From NCBI GenBank assembly GCA_034359265.1, contig CP136891.1:57760001-57824000 (forward strand): a stretch of 64,000 nucleotides of DNA. Reading direction: 5' to 3'. Below, piece after piece: positions 46,131 through 57,838 of the stretch (position 1 is its first letter; the number at the start of each line of letters is the position of its first letter). The stretch is from Canna indica (taxonomy: Eukaryota > Streptophyta > Magnoliopsida > Zingiberales > Cannaceae). The notes beneath the pieces were generated by a model. It was given only the letters and a program-made list of their open reading frames with translations. It was not told where the DNA came from and did not search any database. Position numbers and translations under genes: made by a program.

Positions 46131-47213
46131 TATGATTTTTGAGCATGTCAAATGAAATTATTAAGTTAATTCGGAATTTATTGGATTGAGTGGGGCGTCA
46201 CGAGTCGGTCGATGCGATCTGAGTAAAAATTGGATTCGTTTGGAATTTCTCTGGACCTCAGTTTTTTCAACAAGTATTTAGAATATTATTTACTTTATCT
46301 TAAGGTACCATGCAAAATTTTTGTTATCTTGGTAATAAGAATATATGCTCATTAATTTGCATATTGGTTTTTTTCCCTCAACATTATGCACTTGGAAATG
46401 CTCATCCCATGGCTACTAGTATTTGAAACAAAAGGACAAAAGAGGTGGCCGCAGCACAACAACAGAAGAAGAAGATAGAAATTATAAATGAGAGTGTGGG
46501 TCTCGGCTGACATGCCGTATGAAGTTGGGAAGCATTGCATTCGACCAACCATCTTCACTGCCTCACTGGACTGACAACAGGATTAAATACAAGTAGGACA
46601 AGACACTGCCTACCCAACATCATGTGCTTGTTTTATAAACATTATTACCATTAATATAATGCATTTTTTTCACTCTTTTCACATCTTAACTAGATAAAAT
46701 ATTTCAACTCCTATTATTAAATTTAGCTTCAAGTATTGATTTTAATTGATTTTGACCTAATATTCTAAAAATTTGTCAATTCTAATCTCCAATCAAACAT
46801 TTTGTTACTCAAACCTTACTCATCCCAAATCTCTTTCAATTGAGAGAATTTTAGATATAATTTTTTTTTATGTGAATCATGACATGTAAAAAAAATCAGA
46901 TGACATAATTATATTAATAAAGAATTTGTAGTTGGCTAAAAGAAAAAAAAATTAAGAAATTGGATTAAAATGAAATTAAAATGGTTACTTCTGTTAGATT
47001 TGAGAATATGAAATCAGTAAAGGAAAAGAAGTTAGGATATAAAGAGGATGGGAAAATTGTTAAAAAAAAATTTCTTTGGAGAGTTTGCCTTACTTGGGCA
47101 TCGTTTGATCCAGGTGGAAAGTAACTTTCTAATGAAACTTGTAATTTTTATCAATTAACTTCTCACATATTTTTTTGGGGGAGTATCAAAAAAATATTTG
47201 GTTGACTAGAAGT
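46131..47213. other. Spacer, no supported gene
   Basis: AT-rich sequence. The start of a possible Harbinger-like terminus (GGGCATCGTTTGATCC, near 47097) is visible, but no partner end was found. Confidence 0.5.
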
Positions 47214-48030
47214 TGTTGGTCTAAAATTTTCAAACTTTCTTAATCTCGATTTTGATGATAACAAATATGGAACTAATGATTTCATGGAAAAATATTTTCA
47301 AGTTCCAAGTCGAGTAGCGAGCGGTCCACGATCGAAAAAATGGAGAAATCAAAAAAATCGAAAGGATGCTCGTCAACGTTCGAAATCATCGAGAAGATAA
47401 AATTTAGATTTATGATGCAAATAAACCCTAAAACTAAACCCGAAATCCAAACTGACAATCGAATCGGGCCAAAACTGCACTCTATGCAGTTATTGATCGA
47501 TGATTCAGTCGACTGATCGGCGATCTACGGGCCCAATGGCTCTTTTATGAGCCGTTGAGTTCGGTTGAACCCAAGCCTTACATGGTGTTTTCTCTGTATA
47601 AACACCTCGCATGCCTTCCATAAGTCGTCTATCACTTATTTAGTCATTATTTGACTTGTGTGAGCCTTGAAAGAGTCATTCTTTGATTCTTGACTTAGTT
47701 TAGCTTAAAAATTGATTTTTGCCTTTGTTCTTCGAAGATTGATCTTCAAAAGGTATCAAGAGGATCAGGTTGCATCATTTGGAGCTAAATATTTGTTTGA
47801 TGTATTTGTAACTCATTTTATATTGTATTTTGTGATTTATTTTTGTATACTTGAAAGTTATGTAAAGATCTAGTGTGTAGATCTTGAGTTTGATGATAGC
47901 CTTGGTGTAGAGGTCTAAATTCACCGGTGTGATTAGTTTACTAGGATTAGTTGTGTTGTCCTTTAGGATTTGAGATGGGTGAGTGCTCTTAGTGGTGATA
48001 TTGCGAGACAAGCTCTTCAGATCATGAAGG
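47214..48030 (+). mobile_element. Old fragment of a SIRE-like copia LTR
   Basis: Starts TGTTGGTCTAAAATTTTC and continues with TTTTGATGATAACAAATATG and GGAACTAATGATTTCA, matching the LTR start at 34018, then drifts. Later GATCTAGTGTGTAGATCTTGA and ACTAGGATTAGTTGTG also match in order. Diverged and shortened; it ends before the next MITE. Confidence 0.8.
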
Positions 48031-48072
48031 CATGTTCTTATAAACCCATCAAATATATAGCACAAAATATTA

Positions 48073-49281
48073 GGTGTTGTTTGGTTAGCGAAAATTATTT
48101 TCTGGTTTGGTTTCAGTAAAACTAAAAATTTAGTTTCGAAAACTTGATTTTGGTTTCTAGTTTTCAGTTTTTGAAAATGTGTTTGGTTAATGAAAACAAC
48201 ATCAATTTTAGTTGGTTGAAACCAGTGAATATTTATTTGATTATAAAAAATAATATTAATTTTCGTTGAACCGTTTTAGTAGTAATTTGATTTTTGATTA
48301 AATAGTAAACTAATTCATACGAAAACAATTTATAAAACTTAATATGATTGTAGAGGAAAGTTGCATATTTTATTTGTAGTTAGAAAAAGATTGCAGTCAG
48401 TTTGATAATAATCGAGCGACATTACTTCTTCGGTCCGAACCAAGGAATCCGTTAGATATGATGCAAAACGGATCTTGTTCTATCGTTGATCAGGATCAGA
48501 GATTTCTATATGAAAAATACGAATCGGAGTTTGAAGAAGAGGAAGGGACCGTCGACCCGCAACAGCAACAGATAGAGGAGGATTTATTCAATCACATAGT
48601 TTGGGCTCCTAGAATATGACGCCCTTGTGGCAATCTATTTGATTGTATTGAAAGACCCACTGAATTGGGATTTCCCTATTGGTACACAATTAAACGTTTG
48701 CTAATATGATTATAAAATATAGGTAAGATTTAATTAATTAAGTTATTGATAATTTAATTTTTTTTATTTAATTAGATATAAAATTAATTAATAAATAATA
48801 TAATTTTTTTAAAAAAATAAGTCTAATGGTCTAAAATTAGTCTGATTAAATTATAAATAGATTGACTTTAAGAAAATTGAGTTATTGTAAAATTTAGATT
48901 TGAGTCAATCAGATATAAATTGGTTTAATTAATTTGTCAATTTAAGATAATAGTTTGAGTTGGAAATGATGATTTTTATTTTTATTTTTTTTATAAATTA
49001 TATATAGTTTGAGTTATTTTTGAATTAATTAATTTTATAAAAAACAAAGTTGTCACCGCATTTTGATAACGAAATCGACAGTCTAGCTCGAAATCACGTA
49101 AAACAACCTTCTGGTGTTTTTATTTTTATTAAGAAAATTGATTTCGTTGAAACTTATTTTCATTCTGGTTTCGATCCAGTTTCATGAAAACGCTGAACTA
49201 AACACGCTTTCGTAAGCAGTTTTGATTTCAGTGAAATCAAAACCATACAAATAAACTTGATTTCGCTAACCAAATAAGCCC
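48073..49281. mobile_element. PIF/Harbinger-like MITE (1,209 bp) carrying chloroplast DNA
   Basis: Ends GGTGTTGTTTGGTTAGCGAAA and, inverted, GGGCTTATTTGGTTAGCGAAA. Perfect TTA duplications at 48070-48072 and 49282-49284. Subterminal sequence is full of GATTTCACTGAAATC-like words (TTTCAGT, GAAACC). The middle holds a ycf2-derived block. No transposase. Confidence 0.9.
48404..48682 (+). pseudogene. ycf2: Chloroplast ycf2 fragment (nuclear plastid DNA) inside the MITE
   Basis: One reading frame of 93 codons translates to unmistakable Ycf2 sequence: [69 protein letters not shown]. Ycf2 is the large plastid-encoded AAA-type protein of the chloroplast import motor. Here only an internal piece is present, with one stop (Trp to TGA after APRI) and small in-frame duplications (DQDQ, QQQQ). 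The high conservation suggests a transfer that is not very old. It is not expressed as a protein. Confidence 0.95.
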
Positions 49282-49476
49282 TTAGGGTCTAAATCACAAA
49301 GTTCAAATTACAACTAAGGTGATGCGAAGAAACAACCTGTCTTGTTAGTTGCCTTGTCGAAAAATCTTATCTTAGTTGTCAAATAAGTCCTTCAACGGAT
49401 GTGACGAACAATACTACAAACTCCACCAAAATTGATAAATCTGTAAAGTGAAGCTGTGGCAAAAAGATTAATTTAA

Positions 49477-50707
49477 GGGGCGTTTGGTTGCTTGCAAGTG
49501 TAATGCTGCAAAAAGTATTTTGGGGTGTTTAGGTCTAGTAATTTTGGCACGATTTGATATAGGGGTGGCAATTTTCAACTCGGTTTGATAGCTCGACCTG
49601 ACCCAACACGAAAAAATAAGGTTTTGGCCGGCTTTTATTGGTTCGAGCCATTATTGGGCCGGCCCAGCCCGATATCCCGATAAACACTTCGGATCGATAT
49701 TTAGTGGGTTTAAAATTCATTAATTATCGAGTTTAAACCCGATTTTAAATATTTTTTAGAGGTATCAAGCTAAATGGGCTGGGCTGTGCCGACCCATTAT
49801 TTTTCGTGTTGGGCCAGGCATGAACTTTTTCGCGTCGGGCCGAGCACAAATTTTTTTGGGCCGAGCCGGATCGAAAACTTAGGCCCGACACGATTTGCCA
49901 GACCTAGTCTGATAGTCCGACACGGTAAAATCATGATCAGGGCACCCATTATCGTGTCGGGCGAGGGGATGTAGGTCCGACTCAGTCTTATAGCTCGAGA
50001 TCGACCCGAGCCTGAAGCAACGACCTCGTGCTTGGCTGGGCCGCCCCTTTGGGAATTTGGATCGTGCCAAACACGTTCTGACTGGTAATGAGCCTGGTCG
50101 GGCTCGAGACTGGGCCGACTCAAGCACGGCCCATTGGAGGCACGAAGATGTTAGTCAAATAGAGATAAAATAATAAATATGTCATTTTACCCCCCCCCCC
50201 CTCAACAATAATTGATGGATTACAATCGAATTAATTCGACCCATAATAATATTATTTTATACTCTAAATCACTATTTAGTTTAGTAAAATATGTTTTATA
50301 TTATTTAATTATTTATCAAAATAAATTAATAAATTTTAATTATTATATAATATTAAATATATATAAAAAAATATATCAAACAATATCAGATCTAAAATAT
50401 GACACTACCATCGCGTTCATCGCTCAAAAACCTATAACTTCGATATTTATGTCGTCTCCATCCGATGACTCTAAGTCGCCAAAATTAATTATTTTTTAAT
50501 ACTTAAATTATTGTATTTGCATCCGCAATCTTGTATTGCGGGCTATTTGGGCTGCAAATTTATTTGCAGCTTGCAAATGATATTAGAAATACAAATTGCA
50601 ACTAGTAAATGCTGTAAAATACTTTTGCAGTCAATTAAATAAATTTGTTATCTAAATATTAAAACTAGAGTTACAGTATTTATATTTGTGAGTAACCAAA
50701 TGCTCCC
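49477..50707. mobile_element. PIF/Harbinger-like MITE copy C (1,231 bp) with nested hAT
   Basis: Ends GGGGCGTTTGGTTGCTTGC and, inverted, GGGAGCATTTGGTTACTCAC. Perfect TAA duplications at 49474-49476 and 50708-50710. The sequence is the reverse complement of copy A through most of its length. Contains a 12-nt C run at 50190-50201. Confidence 0.88.
49560..49905. mobile_element. hAT-type MITE nested in copy C (346 bp)
   Basis: Ends TAGGGGTGGCAATTTT and, inverted, TAGGTCTGGCAAATCG. Flanks ATTTGATA and GTCTGATA agree at 6 of 8 and correspond, in the other orientation, to the flanks of the nested hAT of copy A. The interior is rich in GGCCCGACACG words. Confidence 0.75.
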
Positions 50708-51083
50708 TAAGTGAATAGCTTATTTAGGCCGATGAAGTTTTGCCCAAATACATGAGCCAATCCTCGTAAGCAAAAGTTTATTATACATTTATATCTTCAC
50801 ATAGAAGCACTCCGCAGAGCCTTAAACATAATTAATTACATGCGAATGAATTAAACTTTAAACTAAAGTGGAGGGGATCAAAGAGGTTGATGAGAGAGCC
50901 ACCTCTGCGCCATAGTCAAACACTCCTTGGGTTTGTACTCTGGAGCTGTGTGACCGGCACCCTATATAATATATACACACAAACATACTCCACCCATTTT
51001 AATTCAATGATTTTTTTTTTTTCATTTTTATGAATGGAAAAAACTTCATAAAAACTCACCTTCACAGTTGCAAATGTCAGATT

Positions 51084-51201
51084 GTTGGAATACTTAGTTG
51101 TATACCTATTCAAACCAAGAGACTAAAGCTAGTTAGAAGCAACTGATAAGCTAGTTTGATGATATCAAACCAAGAGACTAAGTTGGAATACTTAGTTGTA
51201 T
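51084..51201. repeat. 20-bp direct duplication at the SCPL breakpoint
   Basis: GTTGGAATACTTAGTTGTAT occurs at 51084-51103 and 51182-51201, enclosing about 78 bp in which CAAACCAAGAGACTAA is itself repeated. The first copy is genuine SCPL exon. Confidence 0.88.
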
Positions 51202-51309
51202 TTTGATGATATGCCTACATAAGTCTCGTTTAACCCCGTTAAAACTGCCTCAATCTGCCCTTGTCCATATTTTCCTTACCAACTGCACAATTACAATAGG
51301 ATCCGACAT

Positions 51310-51940
51310 CAATTGCATTCAACTCATCCCACAAGCCTTTTAGCTTGGTGTAGTATGCATCAATAGACATATTGCCCTGCATGTTTGAGCTATAATTTGG
51401 ATCTGGATATCAAAAATTCTAGGTTCACTTCTCTTCCCAAATTGCCCTTCGAGATCCTGCCACATCGTTGCTGCAGTTTTCGCATAAATGACACTAGGTG
51501 CTAAATTAGGTGAAGTTTCATCTTCTCCACAATTTGAATCTAGAGTGTAAATCCAAGATCTAACCATGTGGTTGCATCTTCTCCACAATTTGAATTTTGG
51601 GGAAGTCTCATCTGGCATTTCAATGGATCCGTCCATAAACCCTAATTTGTTCTTCGTCAAGACTGGGTTGTCGCTCTCATGGAGGATGAACAAGTTGTCT
51701 TCTATTTCGGTAGCTTGCTATGACACTCTATTCTCAACATTGGTGTGCGACTCTCCAATGACGGATCTCACCGTGGACGAATGACGATTTCTGGCCATTT
51801 GGGAGATTGAATATATGTAGGGCTTCGATCTATCGCACTCTACAGATAACTTGGAATGCTCCGTTGGATTGGCTCTCATACCACTATACACAAGAATTTG
51901 GAATTGCAGATAAAGTGCATGTAGGGATTGCACTTGCACT
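51310..51940 (-). pseudogene. Ty1/copia gag fragment inside the SCPL gene
   Basis: Minus-strand frames contain SDNPVLTKNKLGFMDGSI, WRRCNHMVRSWI, YAKTAATMWQDLEGQFGKRS and PRIFDIQ, the gag pattern of Retrofit/Ale-type copia elements (KNKLGFIDGSI, W-RCN-MV-SWI, A-WxDL--RF). The segment between SDNPVL and KNKLGF is shorter than usual. No LTRs or pol seen; an insertion remnant. Confidence 0.8.
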
Positions 51941-52878
51941 TAAGGAAAGACTACAAATAAAGGACAAGCTACATGTTCCTTCACCTTTTTACTTGAAATT
52001 GTAAATAACTTTGTGATTTTATTCAAATGCTCATGCTTTTTCACTGTATATAAAAATGGGGCTTGTAGCAAATACCTCCTTGACGTGGAGAGCTTGTCTC
52101 ACAATATCGCTATTTGCCCAATAATAAGACAAGTAATGAGCATAAGTCTGCCAAGATAAATTATATATCAGTTTGTGAATAACAAAAATATGCCCATCTG
52201 TCTATGAAAAGGAAAGTTTTAATTCAATTTTAGATGTGTGTGAACATGGAAGTCAGACATCTGCTCCCAAACTTGGTTCCATTAGTTTGGTTTTATCGAA
52301 AACTTTGACTCATTTTGACAAAATTCAAGGTTCTTGCCGATTTAGCTCTTGTTCTGATTTAAGGAAACATCCATATTTACTCACTCGACAATGCAGTTCT
52401 GGAGGAGAAGCTGGCTCATGTAGCTTCAGGTACTCCTTGAGAGTTCTTCTCTCTAAAGTCACAGTCTATCTGTGGCTTTGGGGATGCCCAACCACACTTA
52501 GGTTCCAAGATATAAGCTTCATTGATTTCTGACAGAACCTGCTCATGGTATGCAACAATTTATGAACAAATCAACTTTCACCATGAAGATGATAAAGATG
52601 TGTTATAACTTACTTCATCAAAAGCATCAAGACAAGTTTTACACTGCAATATTGTTGGAACTGGAACTTTCTGCTTCACAACTTCCTTTTGTCAACTGGA
52701 AACAGCAAAACTAGCTTAAATACTATTATGAATTGAGTGCATATACATATGTGTAACTGGCGACAGGCTTAGTTACCTCAAAAAATTCATCTGAAATCAT
52801 CCCCATACAGTGAGCATAAGGCAATCGAGAACCAAAGTCAACATTTTCACCTGTAATTGGGTTGCCAATTATGTAACC

Positions 52879-53378
52879 CTGAAGATAATAATTACAAACT
52901 CGTTACTAATTAAATTTAAGTGTTTTAATTTAAATCTAAGAAAAGAGTATAAAATCTTCGAGAAAATAATATGTTGGAGTTTTAATTAACATTAATGCTC
53001 TTGCAAATAAACATAATAAGTATAGTTTTTATTAACTAATGTCTAATGTACAACAACGGTATTTTAGGTATTTAAAATAACCAAAATAGGTATGCATTTG
53101 GCGGATACAGTCAGCGATGCAAACGAGCTGGGTTGGACTAAAACTTTGATTTCAATATATATCATTGAGTATCTACAGCCTCCTATCAACTTTAGGCAAT
53201 ATGTCTTAATCAAGTTTAGCCCATTGTCTAGTAATAGTCTATCCACAATTTTCAGCTGAGGGATGGAGTTTCTTAAATCTTGAGTGTTTGTAACATCCTA
53301 TCGGCCCACAACTAAAATTGGGTCTTAAATAAGAAACTATTTGTTTGTATTGAATAACTTGGTGCATCAGACAAAGAT
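52879..53378. other. Spacer/intron remnants, no gene supported
   Basis: AT-rich. A 60-codon minus frame at 53064-53246 shows no SCPL or other motif. Upstream SCPL exons would be expected here but are not recognisable. Confidence 0.5.
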
Positions 53379-53893
53379 TAGGGTTGATAATTTCTGACAC
53401 AACAGGATAACCGGACACGACACGACACGTAGTTACGCGGATTCGGATTTAGCTAAACGTGTGTTTTGATTAAACGGGTTCAACCCAGATTAACACGATT
53501 AAATAACGATATAAACATGATTAAACTCATTTAACTAAACGTGTTTAATCGTATTACTGAATCTATTTAATTCATTTACCCGTTTATAAGGATATATATA
53601 TATTAAAAAGTAAAAAGTTACTGTTATTAATAGTCTTTCTACTGTGTTTAATTTTTAATTTCAGTAGTTTTCATTTTATTCACTATTGAAATTATGTTTA
53701 TCGTGTTGTATCGTGTAGGTGTACACATGTACACGTTTACTTAAACGGGTTAACTGTTTCGTGTTGTGTCAATCCGAGAATAAAATGGTCGGGTTCGAGT
53801 TTCATATTCGGACACGTTTAATAAACGGGTCGGGTCCGGGTTTAATCTTTTATAACACGAGACACGTTTAAACGCGACAAATTGCTATCCCTA
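53379..53893. mobile_element. hAT-type MITE (515 bp), TIR TAGGGTTGATAATTT
   Basis: Ends TAGGGTTGATAATTT and, inverted, TAGGGATAGCAATTT. Perfect 8-bp duplications ACAAAGAT at 53371-53378 and 53894-53901. Interior made of ACACGTTTA and AAACGGGTT words, no ORF. Confidence 0.94.
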
Positions 53894-54110
53894 ACAAAGA
53901 TGCATGGGTGACGATCCACAACTTATATGGAGACACATTGCATGATAACAAGCAAAATGGAGAAGATATTTTAAAGATGTCCACCTAGATAATATTCCAC
54001 ATTCCAAATAGTGTACAGTGGCTTTAAATTTTTATCAAAACATTCCAACGAATCCAACCCTCTTTTATCTTAGCACTTTTAGCAAGGCAAGTGACAAGGC
54101 AACTCCGTCA

Positions 54111-55584
54111 TAGTTATAATCAGGAAAAATAAAAAATGCGGCTTTGTTGTAAATGTCACTATTGGAGCGGCTTTTTTACAAAAATACCTAATCAAATTTA
54201 TTAAGCCCTAATATCCTCTAATCCCCTCCTATTTCTTCTTCACAGCGGCTGTGGAAAGGTTGGATTGGAGGGATCGAAGCGGCAACGAGTGGCAGTTAAG
54301 ACTTCGGTGAAGAATCGGAGGTTTAAAGGACATTTCATGTAGGAGTCTTACCTTCTCTCCATTGTTTTGTCGATTTTCCTGTGCATTCATTCATTGGCAG
54401 CAACAGTAGGATCGAAGAGGGAGAGGCCAAGGAATCTGTTGGAGAGCGGCGGCGGTCGTGACAGCCATGACGCTGCTCGCGACACCGAACCGCGTCACCT
54501 AGGCGGCCGTCGAGTCATGGTAGCCGGGCTGCAGCCCATGGCAAGGCAGCATGCCGCAGGCACTGCCACGATCGTCCCCAGCGTTCGACCGATGTCCTGA
54601 TGATGCCGGAGGCCGCGGGAGGGGCTAGCGGGGCCAATGGGATGGTCGTCGGTGGCCTGGATTGATCGCCCCACGTGGATTAATGTGGAGGAGAGAGGAA
54701 GCGGGAGGAGACAGGGTAGCGGGGGGAGAAGAGATCGGGAGATGGAGAGATATATTTTAATAATATATTAATATTTTATTAATATATATAAATAATAAGT
54801 GTTAGAAAATAATTATTTGGGTAAGTTAGAGTTGTCGATCAGGGTGAATATTAAAGTTGTAGGTTTTTGCATTCTAAACACAATGGTGGCGTCAGATTTC
54901 TGATTAGAGGTCGGTTAGTAGATCTTTTGTATTTTTCAGAATTAGTTGGCAATTTAAAATGATTAATTCAGTTGTGATAAATAGTTAAATAATGTAGAAT
55001 AATGGTGCATAGATTAGGTGGTTTAGAATATAGACAATTGTGGGCGTGAGTTGACTCCTGTTGTAGCCGATGAGTGTTAAATGGATAAAATGACGGTTTT
55101 ACCCACTGCTTCTATTGCTTAGTTTTGCTGCTAAAAGTCGTTGAACTCCTGTTGCATATTATTGTTGGACATAGTATGTTGTTACATTCATATGTTATAC
55201 TAGTTGTCGTTTGTTAATATTCACTTGATCCCCTTCACCCTCTCAACGAAGTGATGAGTGACCTTGCTTGAGTTTTTGTTTCTTCTTTAAAGAAAAAAAA
55301 ATCACTTGATCATGACATGATGCACATTACGGTGTTAGCGCTGTCATAAGTTACTCGTTGTTATGCATGTGAATTATGTTGGTTGCATCATTATCTAGTT
55401 GTTGATATATATATATTTCATGAATTGATAACATTCTCTACATGTTGTTAAATCGTTCTAGTTGTGAGATTATTGGCATGTTGCATATTATGACTTATTA
55501 TCGAGCGAAAGCCCTTGAACATTATTTATTATTGACCCGAAATGTATGGGCGGTGACATCGGTGATCATTATATTTATCACACG

Positions 55585-55620
<36 letters not shown>

Positions 55621-56194
55621 CATCGAGGTGTAAGACGTCAACGGGCTATCATTTGGATAGTTGCACCTCTTGCTTGAGCAGGCTTGAGGTGTCACTCTTG
55701 GGGTGCGGGGGTGCGGGGAAAACCCACTTGTCCACTACGCTCTTGATTGGTATGAGTTGCATTAGGTGATAGGTGAACATGAGCACTTCATTGATATGTA
55801 GTATTTTATTGAGAAGTTGTATATTGTTGCATTTTGTTTGGCATCGGATCATGATTATCTATCTTTACTGTTGACATGTTGATACTCCTACTCAGCTTTT
55901 CGCTGACGTTGTTGTTTTTGCCTTAGATCCCCAAGTATGATGGTGTATGGTTGGGTAGCTTGAGTCTAGGAGGAGGAGACGTCACCCGCTGCGTAGTTAT
56001 CATCTTAGTGTTGTCTTAGATTTGTTGAACTTTTGTCTTAAAATTATTGAACTTTTGATCTAAGACTTATTGGTTGCTTGTAGTTTTCAGTCGTTCTAGT
56101 TGAGATTTTTGGTGTATCTTGTTGCTTGGTTGTGGTTTACGCTCCTCCTATGCAGTGTCCCTTATCTCGGAATGAACCTAGGCGGAGCGTAATA
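54111..56194 (+). repeat. 5' LTR of the second gypsy element (about 2,084 bp)
   Basis: Collinear with 57839-61088: both include TTTATTAAGCCCTAAT, a GC-rich block, the TTAGAGT-GTCG module, CTTGATCATGACATGAT and GGCGGAGCGTAATA at the end. A (GT)n microsatellite lies at 55587-55619. Confidence 0.87.
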
Positions 56195-56197
56195 ATT

Positions 56198-56209
56198 TGG
56201 TATCAGAGC
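56198..56209 (+). promoter_or_regulatory. Primer binding site (initiator tRNA-Met) of the second gypsy element
   Basis: TGGTATCAGAGC a few nt after the 5' LTR. Confidence 0.92.
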
Positions 56210-56347
56210 TTAGTGTCATTCTTCTCCTTAGGACTTAGGCATAGGTGTTATGCGGGTATTAAGGACTAGGATGTAAGTTTTAAGATTCTAGTTGCCTCAG
56301 TTGGATTATGGATATAATAAGGTTTTGTTTTCCTCTTTTCTAAAGTT

Positions 56348-57838
56348 ATGGAGGCTAGAGGTGATGCGAGTAGGAGGTCCATCAACAGAGGTGGACGACG
56401 GGGCCGAGGTCGGGGTGGCAGACATACTACTACGACTCGGCGGGCCAACCCAGTTTAGACCAGAGATGTGACATGCTTAGCGGATGATGTACCATTGGCC
56501 CACTTTCAGCGGAGGGAACCCCGCTCTAATCGTAGGGTCGGTGAGAGAAGCACTCGAGGTGGCCGAGAGAGGAGACAGATTGATCGAACAGAGACACAGT
56601 CCGAGTCTGACCCAACGGTTAGTGATGATGCATCTTACGAGTTTTTTGATGAGGTGCCTTTGGAGGATACACCAATTAAGCTGCGACCGGTAGCACAGTA
56701 TGCCCCAGAGCGGACTGAGTCACGTGAGAGGCAGAAGACTAGCAGGCTGAACCAGTTCAAACATCTTGAGAGGGGAAAATTTAATGAGTTTGCTGGGAGC
56801 ACCGATCTTGTAGTGGCCAGTGAGTGGATACACGCGGTGGAGCGGACATTTACCGTGATGGACTGCCCTCAGGAGGAGTGGGTCGATCTTGCGACTTATT
56901 GCGACTTATTGTCTCATTAGAGAGGCTCTCGACTGGTGGGAGGTACAACATATGATGCTAGGTGGGGAGCCTATCACTTGGGACAGGTTCCATGAGGCGT
57001 TCTTTCAAGAGTACTACCCAGCGACATATTCTCGGGAGTTCCTTTAGCTGCGACAGGGCACGATGCGAGTGGTGGAGTATGCTGCTGAGTTCAACAAGCT
57101 CACGAAGTTCGTCCCTGATATGAGTTTTTCTTTAGTGGACTGAGTAACTCTATTAAGTATTAAGGGGTTGATGGCTAACAAGGAGTTGTTGGTGTATGAC
57201 CCAGTGTTGAGGCGAGTGCTTCGGGTGGAGATGACTCGTGATGACATGTGATGACATGTACCAGGATCATCAGCAGGCGGTGTTCGATCGAGCAGCCCAG
57301 ACTCAGGAACAGATAATCAGAGGTTACGATGAGCAAACAAAGCAGGTAGAGCATTTCTACCCACTATATGACGTGAGTGGCAACGAGGAGGATATCCAGA
57401 CTACTCAGCCTTAACAGAAGAAGGCTAGGACGACACCAGTTGAGTCACAAGGATTTTCACAGCCCTTACACCATCCGAGAGGTCAGGCACATAGTATGAC
57501 TACTGCTGAAAAAGACCAGTAGGGTAGAGACCACCTTCATTGCTTCTAGTGTGGGGATGCATTTCATTCGGTCAGGGATTGCTCGCATGATTAGAATATT
57601 TGCTACAGGTGTAAGCAGTCGGGACACCTTAGGAGGGAGTGCACGACCAAAATCTAGCCAGGAGGTCAGAGTTCCCAGCAATAGTGTCGGAGGGGCTCAC
57701 ACCATAGTGCATCACAGTCAGCTAGAGTGTTTACACTGACGTAGCAGCAGGCTTGAGGGGATGTTCATACTGACCAACGGGATTTTTCAGAGACATGTAC
57801 TCGAATTTGGATGACCAAATTCTTTTAGGTAGGGAGAA
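56348..57838 (+). pseudogene. gag of the second gypsy element, broken
   Basis: ATG at 56348 with a Gly/Arg-rich N-terminus (RGGRRGRGRGGRH), an in-frame TAG at about 56457, then the capsid region (LNQFKHLERGKFNEFAGSTD, WIHAVERTFTVMDCP, and after a frame change REARDWWEVQHMML, WDRFHEAFFQEYYP, EYAAEFNKLTKFVPDM). Two zinc knuckles follow: the first, CGDAFHSVRDC, has a stop between its first Cys pair; the second, CYRCKQSGHLRREC, is intact. It then reads ARVFTLT, as in the first element, and is cut off before the protease. Two exact 10-bp tandem duplications shift the frame, and several stops occur. Confidence 0.85.
57827..57838 (+). promoter_or_regulatory. Polypurine tract of the second gypsy element
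   Basis: AGGTAGGGAGAA directly before the 3' LTR start TGTTATAACC. Confidence 0.8.

Larger units (their letters stand above)
50878..52878 (-). pseudogene. Serine carboxypeptidase-like (SCPL) gene, 3' exons, broken
   Basis: C-terminal exons of a secreted serine carboxypeptidase / SCPL acyltransferase (peptidase S10). Exons on minus: 52878-52777 (GYIIGNPITGENVDFGSRLP, MGMISDEFFE); 52695-52614 (CKTCLDAFDE after a frameshift); 52538-52385 (INEAYILEPKCGWASPKP, ending ELHCR); 52147-52076 (TYAHYLSYYWANSDIVRQAL); about 51104-51060 (YSNNLTFATVK); 50961-50878 (GAGHTAPEYKPKECL, stop TGA). Most splice sites are canonical. The GAGHTAPEYKP motif carries the catalytic His. The exon with the catalytic Asp is missing, replaced by copia-like sequence, and the upstream exons with the active Ser are not seen. 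A stop and a frameshift are present. Confidence 0.88.

Noticed and set aside
53064..53246. 60-codon minus ORF as an upstream SCPL exon
   Set aside because: No S10 peptidase motif (no GGPGCS or GESYAG) and no fitting splice sites.
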